Positions 8,650-16,935 of a DNA stretch of 64,000 nt are shown here, one piece after another (the stretch's first letter is position 1; every line of letters begins with the position of its first letter). The stretch comes from Conexibacter woesei Iso977N (lineage in GTDB: Bacteria > Actinomycetota > Thermoleophilia > Solirubrobacterales > Solirubrobacteraceae), in the NCBI RefSeq assembly GCF_000424625.1, contig NZ_AUKG01000001.1, forward strand, positions 1,860,001 to 1,924,000, given 5' to 3'. A program made the translations under genes and the position numbers. The notes below the pieces were generated by a model, which was not told where the DNA came from, searched no databases, and saw only the letters and a program-made list of their open reading frames with translations.

Positions 8650-10690
8650 GGGGCGGGCGGTAGTCGAGGATGCGCACGAACGTATGTTCGTCTATCGGGT
8701 GGACGGACTGGAGCATGACGGCAGCGGGCGCCATCAGGTTCTCGTAGTCCTTCAGCGGTACGGGTCCGAGGCGACGTGTCGCGGTGAACCGGAGTGCCAT
8801 GGCCGTCGGGCCCTTGCCCGCGGCCTTCACCACATCTTGCTCGGTCCATACGCCAAGCGCCCTGAATCGCTGGTAGAGGCGCTTCGGTTCATCGACGACC
8901 ACGTCGGTGAGATGCGACACGCCCCGCACATTTCCTGCCCCCGGCTCATCACCCGAGACGTACCAGACCAATCGTGCAGGGGCGGCGATCCCGCGACTGT
9001 TCAGCGGGCTTCTGTAGTACACGAGCTCCCGTCGCAGGCCGAGTCGCCAGGGCCGCGGAAGCAGTTGGCCTGCCGCGAGGCCAACATCAACGAGGTCGGT
9101 CGCCCAGCCGTGCCTGATCGGTACGTAGTAGGTGGGGAGACCGGCGCCGAGGACGACGAATGGGGCAAACCACCGCTCGGCGAGTGCGGCGCGGTGCACG
9201 AGGTCGTTCCCGGTCGGCGCGAAGAGCCCGTCGTCGACCATCGGCGAGTTGAGCCGGGTGGCAAGCGCGTGAAGCTCGCCGAGGGTGCCACGTCCGGTCA
9301 GCGGGTGAGCGACGATCTCGTCCCTGTCGTTCAACGCGAAGCCTTCGTCGCGAAAGCTGCTCTCGACGGCGCGCGACGGCCGCTCATCAAGCACTCGCAC
9401 GACCTCGACTTCCGCTCCGACCGCCTCGTCTCGCATCATCGCGAGGAGGTGGCGTCCGATGGTGGTCTCCGCGACGCCCGAGGTCACGCGTGCAAGCAGA
9501 ACGTCGAGGGAACCACCAGTGACCACCCAACAGGCCAGGCCCCGCAACTCGCCCGCAACCTCGATCACTTCGAGGCGGGCGTCCGGGTGCACTGCGAGGT
9601 CGTCGATCTCGTCGCGCAGACCGCGGATGCGGTCTCCAAGGCGGTGATTGACGAAGCTGGGCGCGAGACCAGGAAGCGTCGTCGCGTCGACCGCGCGCCG
9701 TGTGACGTCGGTGCCGGCCAGCTCTGCCGGGCGGTACTGGTCGTCGCGTGCGGTCTCGTCGAGCTCGAGCAGGAACTGCTGCGGCGTGACGATCGCCGTG
9801 GACCCGATTCGTTCAGCCGTGCGCCCGTATCGCGCGATGAACCTCCGGTCTCCGGTGACCACCCACGTGGCGTTCGCGGCGATCGCCTGCGCGAGGTGGA
9901 TCAAGTCGTCGTTGTCGGTTGGCGGTGCGTCCGGATGCGCGCCGTCGATCACGGCACGGACCTCCTTCCAGCCGTTGGTGCTGTCCGAAGCGAGGCGCAG
10001 CGGCTCGGTCGCCTGGCGCTGGCGGGCCTTGCGGTCCGGATCGTCTCCCCGGTGGATCTCGTGGAGAATGTGATCGGCCACTCCGAGCCGCGCGTGCTCG
10101 CCGATCCAGTCGGCTCGAAGCTGCTCGGCATGGCGCTTCGTGCCTTCGACGACATCGAAGAAGGTCGACGCGTCCAGTACCGCAAGCGGTCGCGTGTCCT
10201 GCTCGTGCAGGAACGTGAACAGATCGGGCTGGCCGAAGGACCGGAACCATCGGGTCAGGAGCTTGCCATCGAGGCTTCGGCCGGCCTTCGCCGAGACGGG
10301 GTGGAAGTCGAGCTTCTCCCAAAGGGTTGTTGCGGGGAAGTCGTCGCGGCAGCGAAGCACGATGCCACGTCGGTTCGGGTGCGCGTCCGCGATCGCGTCG
10401 ACGAGCAGCCGCGCGAGCCCGCGGCCCTGGTGTGGCTTCGCAACGACGAGCTGCACGATGCGGATCTCGTCGCGTGGCAGGTCGTAGAGGACATACGCGA
10501 CGACCCGGTCCTCGATCGTCGCGGCGAGAAGCGTTCGCTGTGTGGTCCGCTGCTCGAACGCGGCGTCTGGGAGGAAGCCGACCGTCGCCTTCGCGGAACG
10601 CCCGAGCCTGATGACCTCCCGCAGGGCGTCAGATCCTCGGGGCGGTGCGACCAGCTCGATGTCGGGCAGGTTGTCTGACTGAGCGCTCAC
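8639..10690 (-). CDS. GNAT-PIN fusion with C-terminal PUA/EVE-like region
   Basis: This 683-residue protein has three parts. Residues ~10-150 are a GNAT acetyltransferase with the acetyl-CoA P-loop HQGRGLARLL (~87-96). Residues ~165-310 are a PIN-like nuclease with acidic residues at D173 (VLDAST), E211, D261/D262 and D281 (VVTGDRRF). A C-terminal half of ~370 residues ends in a region (ELVYYRSPLNSRGI, RLVWYVSGD, VKAAGKGPT) that resembles PUA/ASCH/EVE-type nucleic-acid readers, less certainly. The start is GTG at 10690; no strong ribosome site is visible. It precedes and overlaps the ASCH gene. The fusion suggests modification and cleavage of an RNA, possibly in defence or as a toxin. Confidence 0.72.
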   Translation of the reverse strand: MSAQSDNLPDIELVAPPRGSDALREVIRLGRSAKATVGFLPDAAFEQRTTQRTLLAATIEDRVVAYVLYDLPRDEIRIVQLVVAKPHQGRGLARLLVDAIADAHPNRRGIVLRCRDDFPATTLWEKLDFHPVSAKAGRSLDGKLLTRWFRSFGQPDLFTFLHEQDTRPLAVLDASTFFDVVEGTKRHAEQLRADWIGEHARLGVADHILHEIHRGDDPDRKARQRQATEPLRLASDSTNGWKEVRAVIDGAHPDAPPTDNDDLIHLAQAIAANATWVVTGDRRFIARYGRTAERIGSTAIVTPQQFLLELDETARDDQYRPAELAGTDVTRRAVDATTLPGLAPSFVNHRLGDRIRGLRDEIDDLAVHPDARLEVIEVAGELRGLACWVVTGGSLDVLLARVTSGVAETTIGRHLLAMMRDEAVGAEVEVVRVLDERPSRAVESSFRDEGFALNDRDEIVAHPLTGRGTLGELHALATRLNSPMVDDGLFAPTGNDLVHRAALAERWFAPFVVLGAGLPTYYVPIRHGWATDLVDVGLAAGQLLPRPWRLGLRRELVYYRSPLNSRGIAAPARLVWYVSGDEPGAGNVRGVSHLTDVVVDEPKRLYQRFRALGVWTEQDVVKAAGKGPTAMALRFTATRRLGPVPLKDYENLMAPAAVMLQSVHPIDEHTFVRILDYRPPHAS

Positions 10691-10808
10691 GATCGGTGCA
10701 CCATAGGTTCGGCCGGCTGACGGTCAAGGGCCGACGGGCGCAATCACCGCTATTTCTGCGCATTCGCGCGTCGATCGTGGGGTCTTTCGTCGCACCTCAG
10801 AGCACGGG

Positions 10809-10994
10809 CCCGACGACGCGCTACCACCTCGGCGGCGGCTACCGCTGGGCCGACGCCCTCGGGCCCGTGACCGCAACCCCGTCTTCGACTGGCGCGACGC
10901 GCTCGATCGCTTCAGGCCGACGGCCCGAAGCGCAAGCTGGAGCCGGACAAGAACTTCATCCGCATCGGCCCGGGTCGTCTACCTCAAGAACTAG
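10809..10994 (+). pseudogene. Decayed copy of the glycosyltransferase 3' end
   Basis: The stretch matches 6990-7345, the end of the ArnT-like gene, at roughly 85% by eye. YxLGGGYRWADALGPVT is intact, then a 1-base loss shifts the frame. TTCGACTGGCGCGACGCGCT, AAGAACTTCATCCGCATCGG and the terminal GTCTACCTCAAGAA-stop follow with internal deletions. It has no start and cannot make the protein. It lies at the far side of the island and overlaps the last codons of the minus-strand methyltransferase. The region 10691-10808 has no gene I can support. Confidence 0.85.
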
Positions 10995-11955
10995 CGGCCA
11001 CTCCGGCGCCGGCGCTCGTCGCGCCCTCGGCGCCCGACCCGAAGGGCACGGCTTCGAGCAGGACCGTCGACTGATGGCCGTAGCCCATCGGCGTGATCGA
11101 GTGGGGCTTGTAGCCCCAGTCCAGGCGGCGGGTGAGCACGTCGGTGTCCCACATGACGTGCCTCATCATCTTGCCCTGGGTGAACATGTAGGCCTCGCGG
11201 CGGCGGAAGCGCTGGTAGTCCGCGTTGCCCTGGATCAGCCGCACGAAGCTCTCCCACTCCGCCTGGCCGCCGGTGCGCTCGTAGAACTCCTCGTAGCGGT
11301 CGGCCGGCCCGCGGCCCTCGAAGATCTCGACCGAGCTGTGGTCGTTGATCGAGAAGTAGAGGCGGCCGCCGGGCGCCAGGACGCGGTGCATCTCCAGGAA
11401 CCACGCCTCGGCGAGGTCGTCGATGTGCGTGAACAGCGACCCGCCGTAGATGAGGTCGAAGTGGCCGTCGGGGAACGGCAGGTGCGGGATCAGCGTGGTG
11501 GTCGCGAAGCGGAAGCGCGGCGAGAGGTTGTCCTGGCACCAGAGCACGGCGGTCGACCAGATGTCGACGCCCCAGACCTCGACGCCGCCGAGCGCCACGT
11601 CCTCCAGGTGGCGGATCATGCGCCCCGAGGCCGAGCCGACCTCGAGCACGCGGCCCATCTCCTCGATCGGCGCACCGCTGGCGGTCAGCTCGTCGCGCAT
11701 CGTCGCGACGTCGCGACGCCCGCTGTCCAGCCAGCTCTCGGCGCCGGTGCAGTAGTAGGCCCACAGCTCCTCGGGCGGCAGCGGCAGGTCGCCGTCCGTC
11801 GGGATCGCGCCGAGCGGCAGCGGCCGGCTCCAGCTGTCGCGCGTGAAGCCGTGCGGGAAGTTCTGGCCGAGCAGCTCCAGCTCCGGCGCCGCCTGCGGCA
11901 GCAGCTTGCGCAGGCGCTCGATCGCGACGTTCCGAGCCTGGTCCTTGATGCTCAT
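10984..11955 (-). CDS. Class I SAM-dependent methyltransferase
   Basis: This 323-residue protein has a Rossmann methyltransferase core at about 90-200. Motif I is GRVLEVGSASGRMIRHL, followed by VEVWGVDIW (acidic end of beta-2), PDGHFDLIYGGSLFTHI (motif IV region) and LAPGGRLYFSIND (post-II). An N-terminal helical extension (~80 residues) and a C-terminal region with aromatic, basic residues probably define the substrate, which is not identifiable. Its last codons run into the decayed glycosyltransferase copy, so the C-terminal tail (GAEGATSAGAG) may have been altered by the rearrangement there. Confidence 0.8.
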   Translation of the reverse strand: MSIKDQARNVAIERLRKLLPQAAPELELLGQNFPHGFTRDSWSRPLPLGAIPTDGDLPLPPEELWAYYCTGAESWLDSGRRDVATMRDELTASGAPIEEMGRVLEVGSASGRMIRHLEDVALGGVEVWGVDIWSTAVLWCQDNLSPRFRFATTTLIPHLPFPDGHFDLIYGGSLFTHIDDLAEAWFLEMHRVLAPGGRLYFSINDHSSVEIFEGRGPADRYEEFYERTGGQAEWESFVRLIQGNADYQRFRRREAYMFTQGKMMRHVMWDTDVLTRRLDWGYKPHSITPMGYGHQSTVLLEAVPFGSGAEGATSAGAGVAASS

Positions 11956-12053
11956 GGCCGACCAACGTCGGGAACGCCCAGGTTCTTCCGTGCCACACCG
12001 GGCGACCCCGAACCTTCCGCGCGCGCCGGCAGCTCAGGAAGGTCCCAGTGACG

Positions 12054-12070
12054 GTTCAGGAAGGGTTCAG
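12054..12070 (+). promoter_or_regulatory. Direct repeat GTTCAG-N5-GTTCAG
   Basis: Two GTTCAG hexamers start at 12054 and 12065, 11 bp apart, with a third imperfect copy (CTCAGGAAGG) at about 12033. One-helical-turn direct repeats of this kind are typical binding sites for OmpR/PhoB-family regulators, such as the GTTCA repeats bound by PhoP in Streptomyces. The site lies just upstream of the Ser-rich/ApbE/ferric-reductase operon and shares the gap with the divergent methyltransferase. Confidence 0.35.
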
Positions 12071-12092
12071 GGCAGAAGTCGATCCTCCTGGC

Positions 12093-12455
12093 ATGACGAA
12101 CGGAGAACCTGCCCCCAAGAAGGTCCCGAAGCGGCGCGTTCCGAGCGTGCGGAGCTTCGCGGCCGGCGGTGTCGCGAGCGTCGTCGCGGTGTTCAGCGTG
12201 CTGGCGTTCCGCGTCCACGCGGGCGACGACCCGGCGATCGCCGCGACCAAGGTCACCAACAACACCACCACGACGACCACGACGACGTCGTCCAGTGACG
12301 ACACATCGAGCGACCCGTACGACTACTCCGACGGCTCGTCGTCGACCAGCAGCGACGACTCGTCGTCGAGCGGCTCCTCCTCCAGCAGCGACAACTCGTC
12401 GTCCTCGAGCGGCTCCGTCTCGTCCACCCCGCAGGCCTCCACCTCCGCGTCATGA
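12093..12455 (+). CDS. Small membrane-anchored Ser/Thr/Asp-rich protein
   Basis: This 120-residue protein has a basic N-terminus (KKVPKRRVPS), one membrane segment (FAAGGVASVVAVFSVLAF) and then a low-complexity tail of Thr, Ser and Asp. No folded domain or FMN-binding motif is visible. ATG 12093 is chosen over an in-frame upstream GTG/ATG at 12048, because the basic-plus-hydrophobic region then sits correctly. The stop overlaps the ApbE start (ATGA), so it belongs to the redox operon. It may be a surface tether or extracytoplasmic partner; the function is not recognised. Confidence 0.65.
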   Translation: MTNGEPAPKKVPKRRVPSVRSFAAGGVASVVAVFSVLAFRVHAGDDPAIAATKVTNNTTTTTTTTSSSDDTSSDPYDYSDGSSSTSSDDSSSSGSSSSSDNSSSSSGSVSSTPQASTSAS

Positions 12456-13432
12456 GCCTCCTCGACCGCACGTTCACCACGATGGGCGTCGAGGCGCGGC
12501 TGATCCTCGCCGACCGCGCTCCCGGCGCCGACCCGTCGACCCGCCTCGCCCACGCCGCCACCGACGCGCAGCAGCTCCTCCACGAGCTCGACGCGAAGTG
12601 GACGCGGTTCGACGACGACTCGCCACTCAACCGCCTCTCCCGCGACCCGCGGACGACGGTCCCGGTCGCGGACGACCACCTCCGCGCCCTCGTCCGCGCC
12701 GGTGCCTACGCCGGCCGCGTCTCCGGCGGCCTCGTCGACGTCACGCTCGGCCACGACGTCCACGACGCCGGCTACGCCGACCACTGGGACGGCTCGCGCG
12801 CCGTCCCGATCGACGTGGCGCTGGCGGCCGCCCCGCCCCGGGCGGTCGCCGCGCCCGACCCGCGCGCACGGTGGCAGGCGCTCGCCACCGACAACGACCG
12901 CAAGACCATCAACAAGCCCCAAGGCGTACGCCTCGACTCCGGCGGCGTCGGCAAGGGCCTCGCGGCGGACCTCGTCGCCCAGCGCCTCACCGGCCTGCGC
13001 TACGTCGTCGACGTCGGCGGCGACCTCGCGCTCGGCCACGGCGGCGGGGGCGCGCACCACGTCGACGTCATCCACCCGCTCACGCACCGGACCGCCCACA
13101 CCTTCAGGCTCGGCACCGGCGGCGTGGCGACCTCCGGCATCCACCGCCGCGTCTGGGTCGACCGCTTCGGCGACCCCGCCCACCACCTCCTGGACCCCGC
13201 CACCCAGCGCCCCGCCTGGACCGGCCTGCTCTCCGCGACCGCCGTCGGCCGGACCGCGCTGGAAGCCGAAGTGCTCGCGAAGACCGCGTACCTCCGCGGT
13301 CCGCGCGGCGCCCGCCGGACCCTCGCCGCCCTCGGCGGCGTCCTGATCCACGAGGACGGCCGCGTCGAGCCGATCCCCGCCCTGCGCCTCGCCGTCCGGC
13401 GCGCAGCGAACCGCGAGCCGGCGGCGGCCTGA
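12452..13432 (+). CDS. ApbE-family FAD:protein FMN transferase
   Basis: This 326-residue protein carries the ApbE signatures in order: TTMGVEARL at the N-terminus, DDSPLNRLSRD, VRLDSGGVGKGLAADLVAQ (flavin/Mg binding), YVVDVGGDLALG, GGVATSGIHRR, and HLLDPATQRP with ALEAEVLAK near the end. ApbE enzymes attach FMN covalently to Thr/Ser of extracytoplasmic electron-transfer proteins. No lipobox or signal peptide is visible, which is unusual for a family normally acting outside the membrane. It sits between the Ser-rich anchor and the ferric-reductase-like membrane protein, pointing to a flavin-based trans-membrane electron-transfer unit. Confidence 0.9.
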   Translation: MSLLDRTFTTMGVEARLILADRAPGADPSTRLAHAATDAQQLLHELDAKWTRFDDDSPLNRLSRDPRTTVPVADDHLRALVRAGAYAGRVSGGLVDVTLGHDVHDAGYADHWDGSRAVPIDVALAAAPPRAVAAPDPRARWQALATDNDRKTINKPQGVRLDSGGVGKGLAADLVAQRLTGLRYVVDVGGDLALGHGGGGAHHVDVIHPLTHRTAHTFRLGTGGVATSGIHRRVWVDRFGDPAHHLLDPATQRPAWTGLLSATAVGRTALEAEVLAKTAYLRGPRGARRTLAALGGVLIHEDGRVEPIPALRLAVRRAANREPAAA

Positions 13433-13433
13433 C

Positions 13434-14021
13434 ATGCCCAACCCCTTCGACTACACCTTCTGGCTCGCCTCCCGCGCGGCGGGCATCGTCGGCTTCATCG
13501 CGCTCGGGATCGTCTCGATCCTCGGCCTGGTCTCCGCCCTCAGGCTCGTCTCGCCCCAGCAGGCCGCACGCCTGCGCCCCTACCACGAGCGCCTCGCGAT
13601 CACCGGCCTCGTCGCGATCACCGCGCACGGCCTCCTGCTGCTCGGCGACTCCTACCTCAAGCCCTCGATCACGCAGCTCGCGATCCCGTTCACGCTCTCC
13701 TACCGCCCGCTCTGGACCGGCCTCGGGATCATCGCCTTCTACTGCCTGGCGGCGTTCGGGCTGTCCTTCTACCAGCGCCGCCGCATCGGGGCGCGCCGCT
13801 GGCGCTCGGCCCACCGCTTCGCCTCCGCCGCCTTCATCCTCGGCACGATCCACGCGCTCATGGCCGGGACCGACGCCCGCAGCCCGCTGCTGCTCGGGAT
13901 CATCATCTTCTTCATCGCCGCGATCGCGATCATGGGCGGGATGCGCGCCCTCGGGTTCCCGCGCAAAACCGCGCGGAAAACCGCTCCACAGCGGGGAAAT
14001 CGTGCGCCGGTCGTTCAGTGA
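13434..14021 (+). CDS. Ferric-reductase-like transmembrane protein
   Basis: This 195-residue integral membrane protein has five or six segments. Histidines in the bundle (YHERLAITGLVAITAHGLLL and WRSAHRFASAAFILGTIHALM) fit the ferric-reductase-like heme-binding domain (FRD/YedZ type). There is no NAD or FAD reductase domain, so electrons must come from or go to a partner, presumably a flavinylated protein made by the ApbE enzyme one base upstream. The tail after the last helix is basic. It is the third gene of the operon. Confidence 0.82.
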   Translation: MPNPFDYTFWLASRAAGIVGFIALGIVSILGLVSALRLVSPQQAARLRPYHERLAITGLVAITAHGLLLLGDSYLKPSITQLAIPFTLSYRPLWTGLGIIAFYCLAAFGLSFYQRRRIGARRWRSAHRFASAAFILGTIHALMAGTDARSPLLLGIIIFFIAAIAIMGGMRALGFPRKTARKTAPQRGNRAPVVQ

Positions 14022-14084
14022 AGAACTGTTAGGTCCCGTTAGCAGAACCCGTACAACGCGCCCGGACCGGGCATCGTGCAGGAC

Positions 14085-15608
14085 ATGACGCTTGTCGACG
14101 AACCGCCGACGCTACCCAAGCACGACGACGACCATGGGGACACGCGCCCCTACGTCGTGATCGGGGGCGGCCCGGCCGGCCTCTCCGCCGGGTACCTGCT
14201 GGCCAAGGCCGGCCGCAAGGTCATCGTGCTGGAGGCCGAGGATCAGGTCGGTGGTCTGGCCAAGACCGTCGTCGACCCCGAGGGCTATCGCTTCGACCTC
14301 GGCGGCCACCGGTTCTTCACCAAGAACAGGGAGGTCAACGACCTCTGGCTGGAGATCATGGGCGACGAGTTCCTCATGCGCCCTCGGCAGTCCCGCATCT
14401 TCTGGCGCGGCAAGTACCTCGACTACCCGCTCAAGGGCACCGACGTCATCAAGAAGCTCGGCCCGGTCGAGCTCGTGCGCTGCGGCATCTCCTACATGTA
14501 CGCGGCCGTCAAGCCCAAGGGCAAGGAGGAGACCTTCGAGGACTGGGTCTCCAACCGCTTCGGCAAGCGCTTGTTCCAGCACTTCTTCAAGTCCTACACC
14601 GAGAAGGTCTGGGGCGTCTCCACCAAGGAGCTGCGCGCCGACTGGGCCGCTCAGCGGATCAAGAACCTCAACTTCTTCTCCGCCGCCAAGGCCGCGTTCT
14701 TCGGCAACAAGGACGACATCACGTCCCTCATCGACAAGTTCCAGTACCCGCGGTACGGACCGGGTCAGATGTGGGAGATGATGACCAACCGCATCGAGGA
14801 GATGGGCGGCGAGGTCCGCCTCGAGTCCCCGGCGCAGCAGATCGACGTCGAGGACGGCCGCGTGGTGCGCATCCACACGCCGCAGGGCGTCATCGAGCCG
14901 CGCGGGACGATCTCGTCGCTGCCGCTGCGCCACATGGTCGGCCTGACCTCGCCGGGTGCGCCCGCCGAGGTCCAGCAGGCCGCGCAGGGCCTGCGCTACC
15001 GCGACTTCCTGACGGTCGCGCTGGTGCTCGACGGCCAGGACCTGTTCCCGGACAACTGGATCTACATCCACGAGCCGGACGTCCGCGTCGGCCGCATCCA
15101 GAACTACCGTTCCTGGTCGCCGTGGATGGTCCCGGACCCGGACACCGCGTGCGTCGGCCTGGAGTACTTCGCCTTCAAGGGCGACGACCTCTGGACCATG
15201 GACGATGACAAGCTCGTCGAGCTCGCCACGCAGGAGCTGCAGCAGCTCGGCCTCGCGAGGCCCGAGCAGGTCAAGCGCGGCTACGTCGTGCGCGTCCCGC
15301 TCGCCTACCCGATGTACGACGAGACCTACGCGGAGCGCGTCGAGTCGATCCGCTCGTGGCTCGACCCGCTGGAGGACTTCGTCCAGGTCGGCCGCAACGG
15401 CCTGCACCGCTACAACAACTCGGACCACTCGATGCTGTCCGCGATGCGCGCGGTCGACAACATCCTGCGCAACGAGGGCCACGACATCTGGGCCGTCAAC
15501 GTCGAGTCGGTCTACCACGAGGAGCAGACCGACGCCGACACCGAGCAGCCGTACGCGAAGCTGCCGAAGACGGTCTACGAGACCGAGCCGCTGGTCACCG
15601 AGGCCTAG
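14085..15608 (+). CDS. FAD-dependent amine-oxidase/UDP-galactopyranose-mutase-like oxidoreductase
   Basis: This protein of about 507 residues has a dinucleotide fold at the N-terminus (YVVIGGGPAGLSAGYLLAK), the acidic end EAEDQVGG, and the FDLGGHRFFTK segment found in UDP-galactopyranose-mutase-like and protoporphyrinogen-oxidase-like proteins. NGLHRYNNSDHSMLSAM near the C-terminus is the second FAD contact. Homologues commonly lie in cell-surface glycan loci. The substrate is unknown. ATG 14085 is preferred; an in-frame GTG at 14076 is possible. It is transcribed alone, with a hairpin terminator behind it. Confidence 0.78.
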   Translation: MTLVDEPPTLPKHDDDHGDTRPYVVIGGGPAGLSAGYLLAKAGRKVIVLEAEDQVGGLAKTVVDPEGYRFDLGGHRFFTKNREVNDLWLEIMGDEFLMRPRQSRIFWRGKYLDYPLKGTDVIKKLGPVELVRCGISYMYAAVKPKGKEETFEDWVSNRFGKRLFQHFFKSYTEKVWGVSTKELRADWAAQRIKNLNFFSAAKAAFFGNKDDITSLIDKFQYPRYGPGQMWEMMTNRIEEMGGEVRLESPAQQIDVEDGRVVRIHTPQGVIEPRGTISSLPLRHMVGLTSPGAPAEVQQAAQGLRYRDFLTVALVLDGQDLFPDNWIYIHEPDVRVGRIQNYRSWSPWMVPDPDTACVGLEYFAFKGDDLWTMDDDKLVELATQELQQLGLARPEQVKRGYVVRVPLAYPMYDETYAERVESIRSWLDPLEDFVQVGRNGLHRYNNSDHSMLSAMRAVDNILRNEGHDIWAVNVESVYHEEQTDADTEQPYAKLPKTVYETEPLVTEA

Positions 15609-15660
15609 AGGTTTGCGGTTCCGCACGCCATGGGTACAAGCCCGGCGTGCGTGCAACGAC

Positions 15661-15684
15661 GACGGGTCGCGAAAGCGGCCCGTC
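15661..15684. terminator. Hairpin with GAAA loop between convergent genes
   Basis: A 10-bp stem (GACGGGTCGC / GCGGCCCGTC, one mismatch) closes a GAAA tetraloop. It lies between the FAD-oxidoreductase stop (15608) and the methyltransferase stop (15702), so it can serve both strands. A second hairpin (GCACGCC...GGCGTGC) precedes it at 15623-15650. Confidence 0.6.
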
Positions 15685-15701
15685 GGTCGTTAACCGGCGC
15701 G

Positions 15702-16355
15702 TCAGTCGACGCTCGGCGCGTTGGTCCAGAGGGTCGCGCGGACGGCGCTGAACCAGCGGCCTTCGTACAGGGTCTCGCCGGTGCCGCCGGCTTCGCCGAG
15801 CTCTTCGAGGATCGTCTCGGGGGTCAGGAAGCGCTTGAAGACCTTGTGCTCGGAGCCGTCGTTGAGGATCCGCTGCTCCCAACCTTCGAGCGGCCTGTCC
15901 TCGCGGGGTGCCGAGTCGATGACGATCAGCTCGCTGGCCACGCGCGCGGCCTCGGCGAGGAACGCGGTGCGCTCCTCGGGCACGAGGTGGCCGTAGAAGT
16001 GGGCGGTCAGGACGCGGTCGAAGGCGCGGTCGGCGAACGGGAGCGCGAGCGCGTCGCCGGTCAGCGCCAGCCCGTCGGGTAGGCGCTCCTGCGCGAGCGC
16101 GACCATCGACGGCGACTGGTCCAGCCCGACCGCGAAGCCCTGCAGGTGCTGCGTCAGGAACGCGGTGCCGCAGGCGACGTCGAGCGTCCGCCCGGACGGC
16201 AGCGCGTCGACCACCCGCACCAGCTCCTCGACCTCCGCCGACCAGCCGGGCCGGTCCCGATCCGCGAAGCGCCCCTCGCCCTCGTACCACTCGTCGTACT
16301 CGCCGGCACGGGCGTCGTAATAGGCGTGGGTGGCGGCGTCACGAGCGAACGACAT
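15702..16355 (-). CDS. Class I SAM-dependent methyltransferase
   Basis: This 217-residue protein has a methyltransferase core containing RTLDVACGTAFLTQHL (motif I), VGLDQSPSMVALAQERL, GDALALPFADRAFDRVL and ERTAFLAEAARVASELIVID. It resembles the small UbiE/YcgJ-type methyltransferases; the acceptor is unknown. ATG 16355 is supported by TAACAA about 8 nt upstream, a likely -10. Upstream in-frame extension reads through the neighbouring VIT gene in the wrong frame. Transcription converges on the FAD oxidoreductase. Confidence 0.8.
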   Translation of the reverse strand: MSFARDAATHAYYDARAGEYDEWYEGEGRFADRDRPGWSAEVEELVRVVDALPSGRTLDVACGTAFLTQHLQGFAVGLDQSPSMVALAQERLPDGLALTGDALALPFADRAFDRVLTAHFYGHLVPEERTAFLAEAARVASELIVIDSAPREDRPLEGWEQRILNDGSEHKVFKRFLTPETILEELGEAGGTGETLYEGRWFSAVRATLWTNAPSVD

Positions 16356-16366
16356 GCCCCCGATTG

Positions 16367-16888
16367 TTACGCGTGGCCGACGAGGATGCCGACGGTCGCG
16401 ACGAGGACGCCGCCGAGGGTGACCTGGACGAGTGAGATCGGCAGGGGGACGTTCATGAAGCGCTTGCGGATCACCGCGATCGCGACCAGCTCGATCGAGA
16501 CCACCACGTAGGCGACGGTCAGCGCGGTCGAGACGTCGTGGATCAGGAACGGCAGCGCGTGGAAGGTGCCGCCGAGGAACGTCGCGCCGCCGGTGATCAG
16601 CCCGCGTGAGGCCGACGAGCCGCGGCCGGTGACCGAACCGTCGTCGGAGAGGCCTTCGCTCAGCCCCATCGAGATCGCCGCGCCGAGCGCCGACGCGAGC
16701 CCGACCAGCAGCGCCGCCCGCGAGCCCGCGAGGTACGCGGCCGCGAAGATCGGCGCGAGCGTCGAGATCGTCCCGTCGATCAACCCGACCAGGCCGGGCT
16801 GGATCCGCTGCAGCACGAGCTTGCGCCGCGCCGCGTCGATCGCCGGGGAAGAGGGGAGATGCAGGGCCTGTTCGCTCACGGCCTTCAT
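16367..16888 (-). CDS. VIT/CCC1-family Fe/Mn transporter-like membrane protein
   Basis: This 173-residue protein has about five membrane segments. It opens with the VIT1/CCC1 pattern QPGLVGLIDGTISTLAPIFAA, followed by a short charged loop (GLSDDGSVTGRGSS). The protein is shorter than plant or yeast VIT1 and resembles the membrane domain of the bacterial iron exporter MbfA without its ferritin-like part. It diverges from a Fur-family gene only 47 bp away, which suggests iron (or Mn) export controlled by that regulator. Confidence 0.75.
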   Translation of the reverse strand: MKAVSEQALHLPSSPAIDAARRKLVLQRIQPGLVGLIDGTISTLAPIFAAAYLAGSRAALLVGLASALGAAISMGLSEGLSDDGSVTGRGSSASRGLITGGATFLGGTFHALPFLIHDVSTALTVAYVVVSIELVAIAVIRKRFMNVPLPISLVQVTLGGVLVATVGILVGHA

Positions 16889-16935
16889 AATACAAGAGAC
16901 TCAAAATAAGGATGCCCTACTATGTACGACGAGCT
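16889..16935. promoter_or_regulatory. Short A/T-rich divergent promoter between VIT and Fur genes
   Basis: The 47-bp gap is markedly A/T-rich for this genome (ataatacaagagactcaaa..) and must hold both promoters and any Fur operator. I see no clear 19-bp Fur box. A five-codon ORF (MYDEL, ATG 16922) ends in ATGA over the fur start at 16936 and could couple translation. Confidence 0.45.

Noticed and set aside
16889-16935. Canonical Fur box between VIT and fur
   Set aside because: The gap is A/T-rich but I could not fit a GATAAT-type 19-bp dyad, so only a divergent promoter is claimed.
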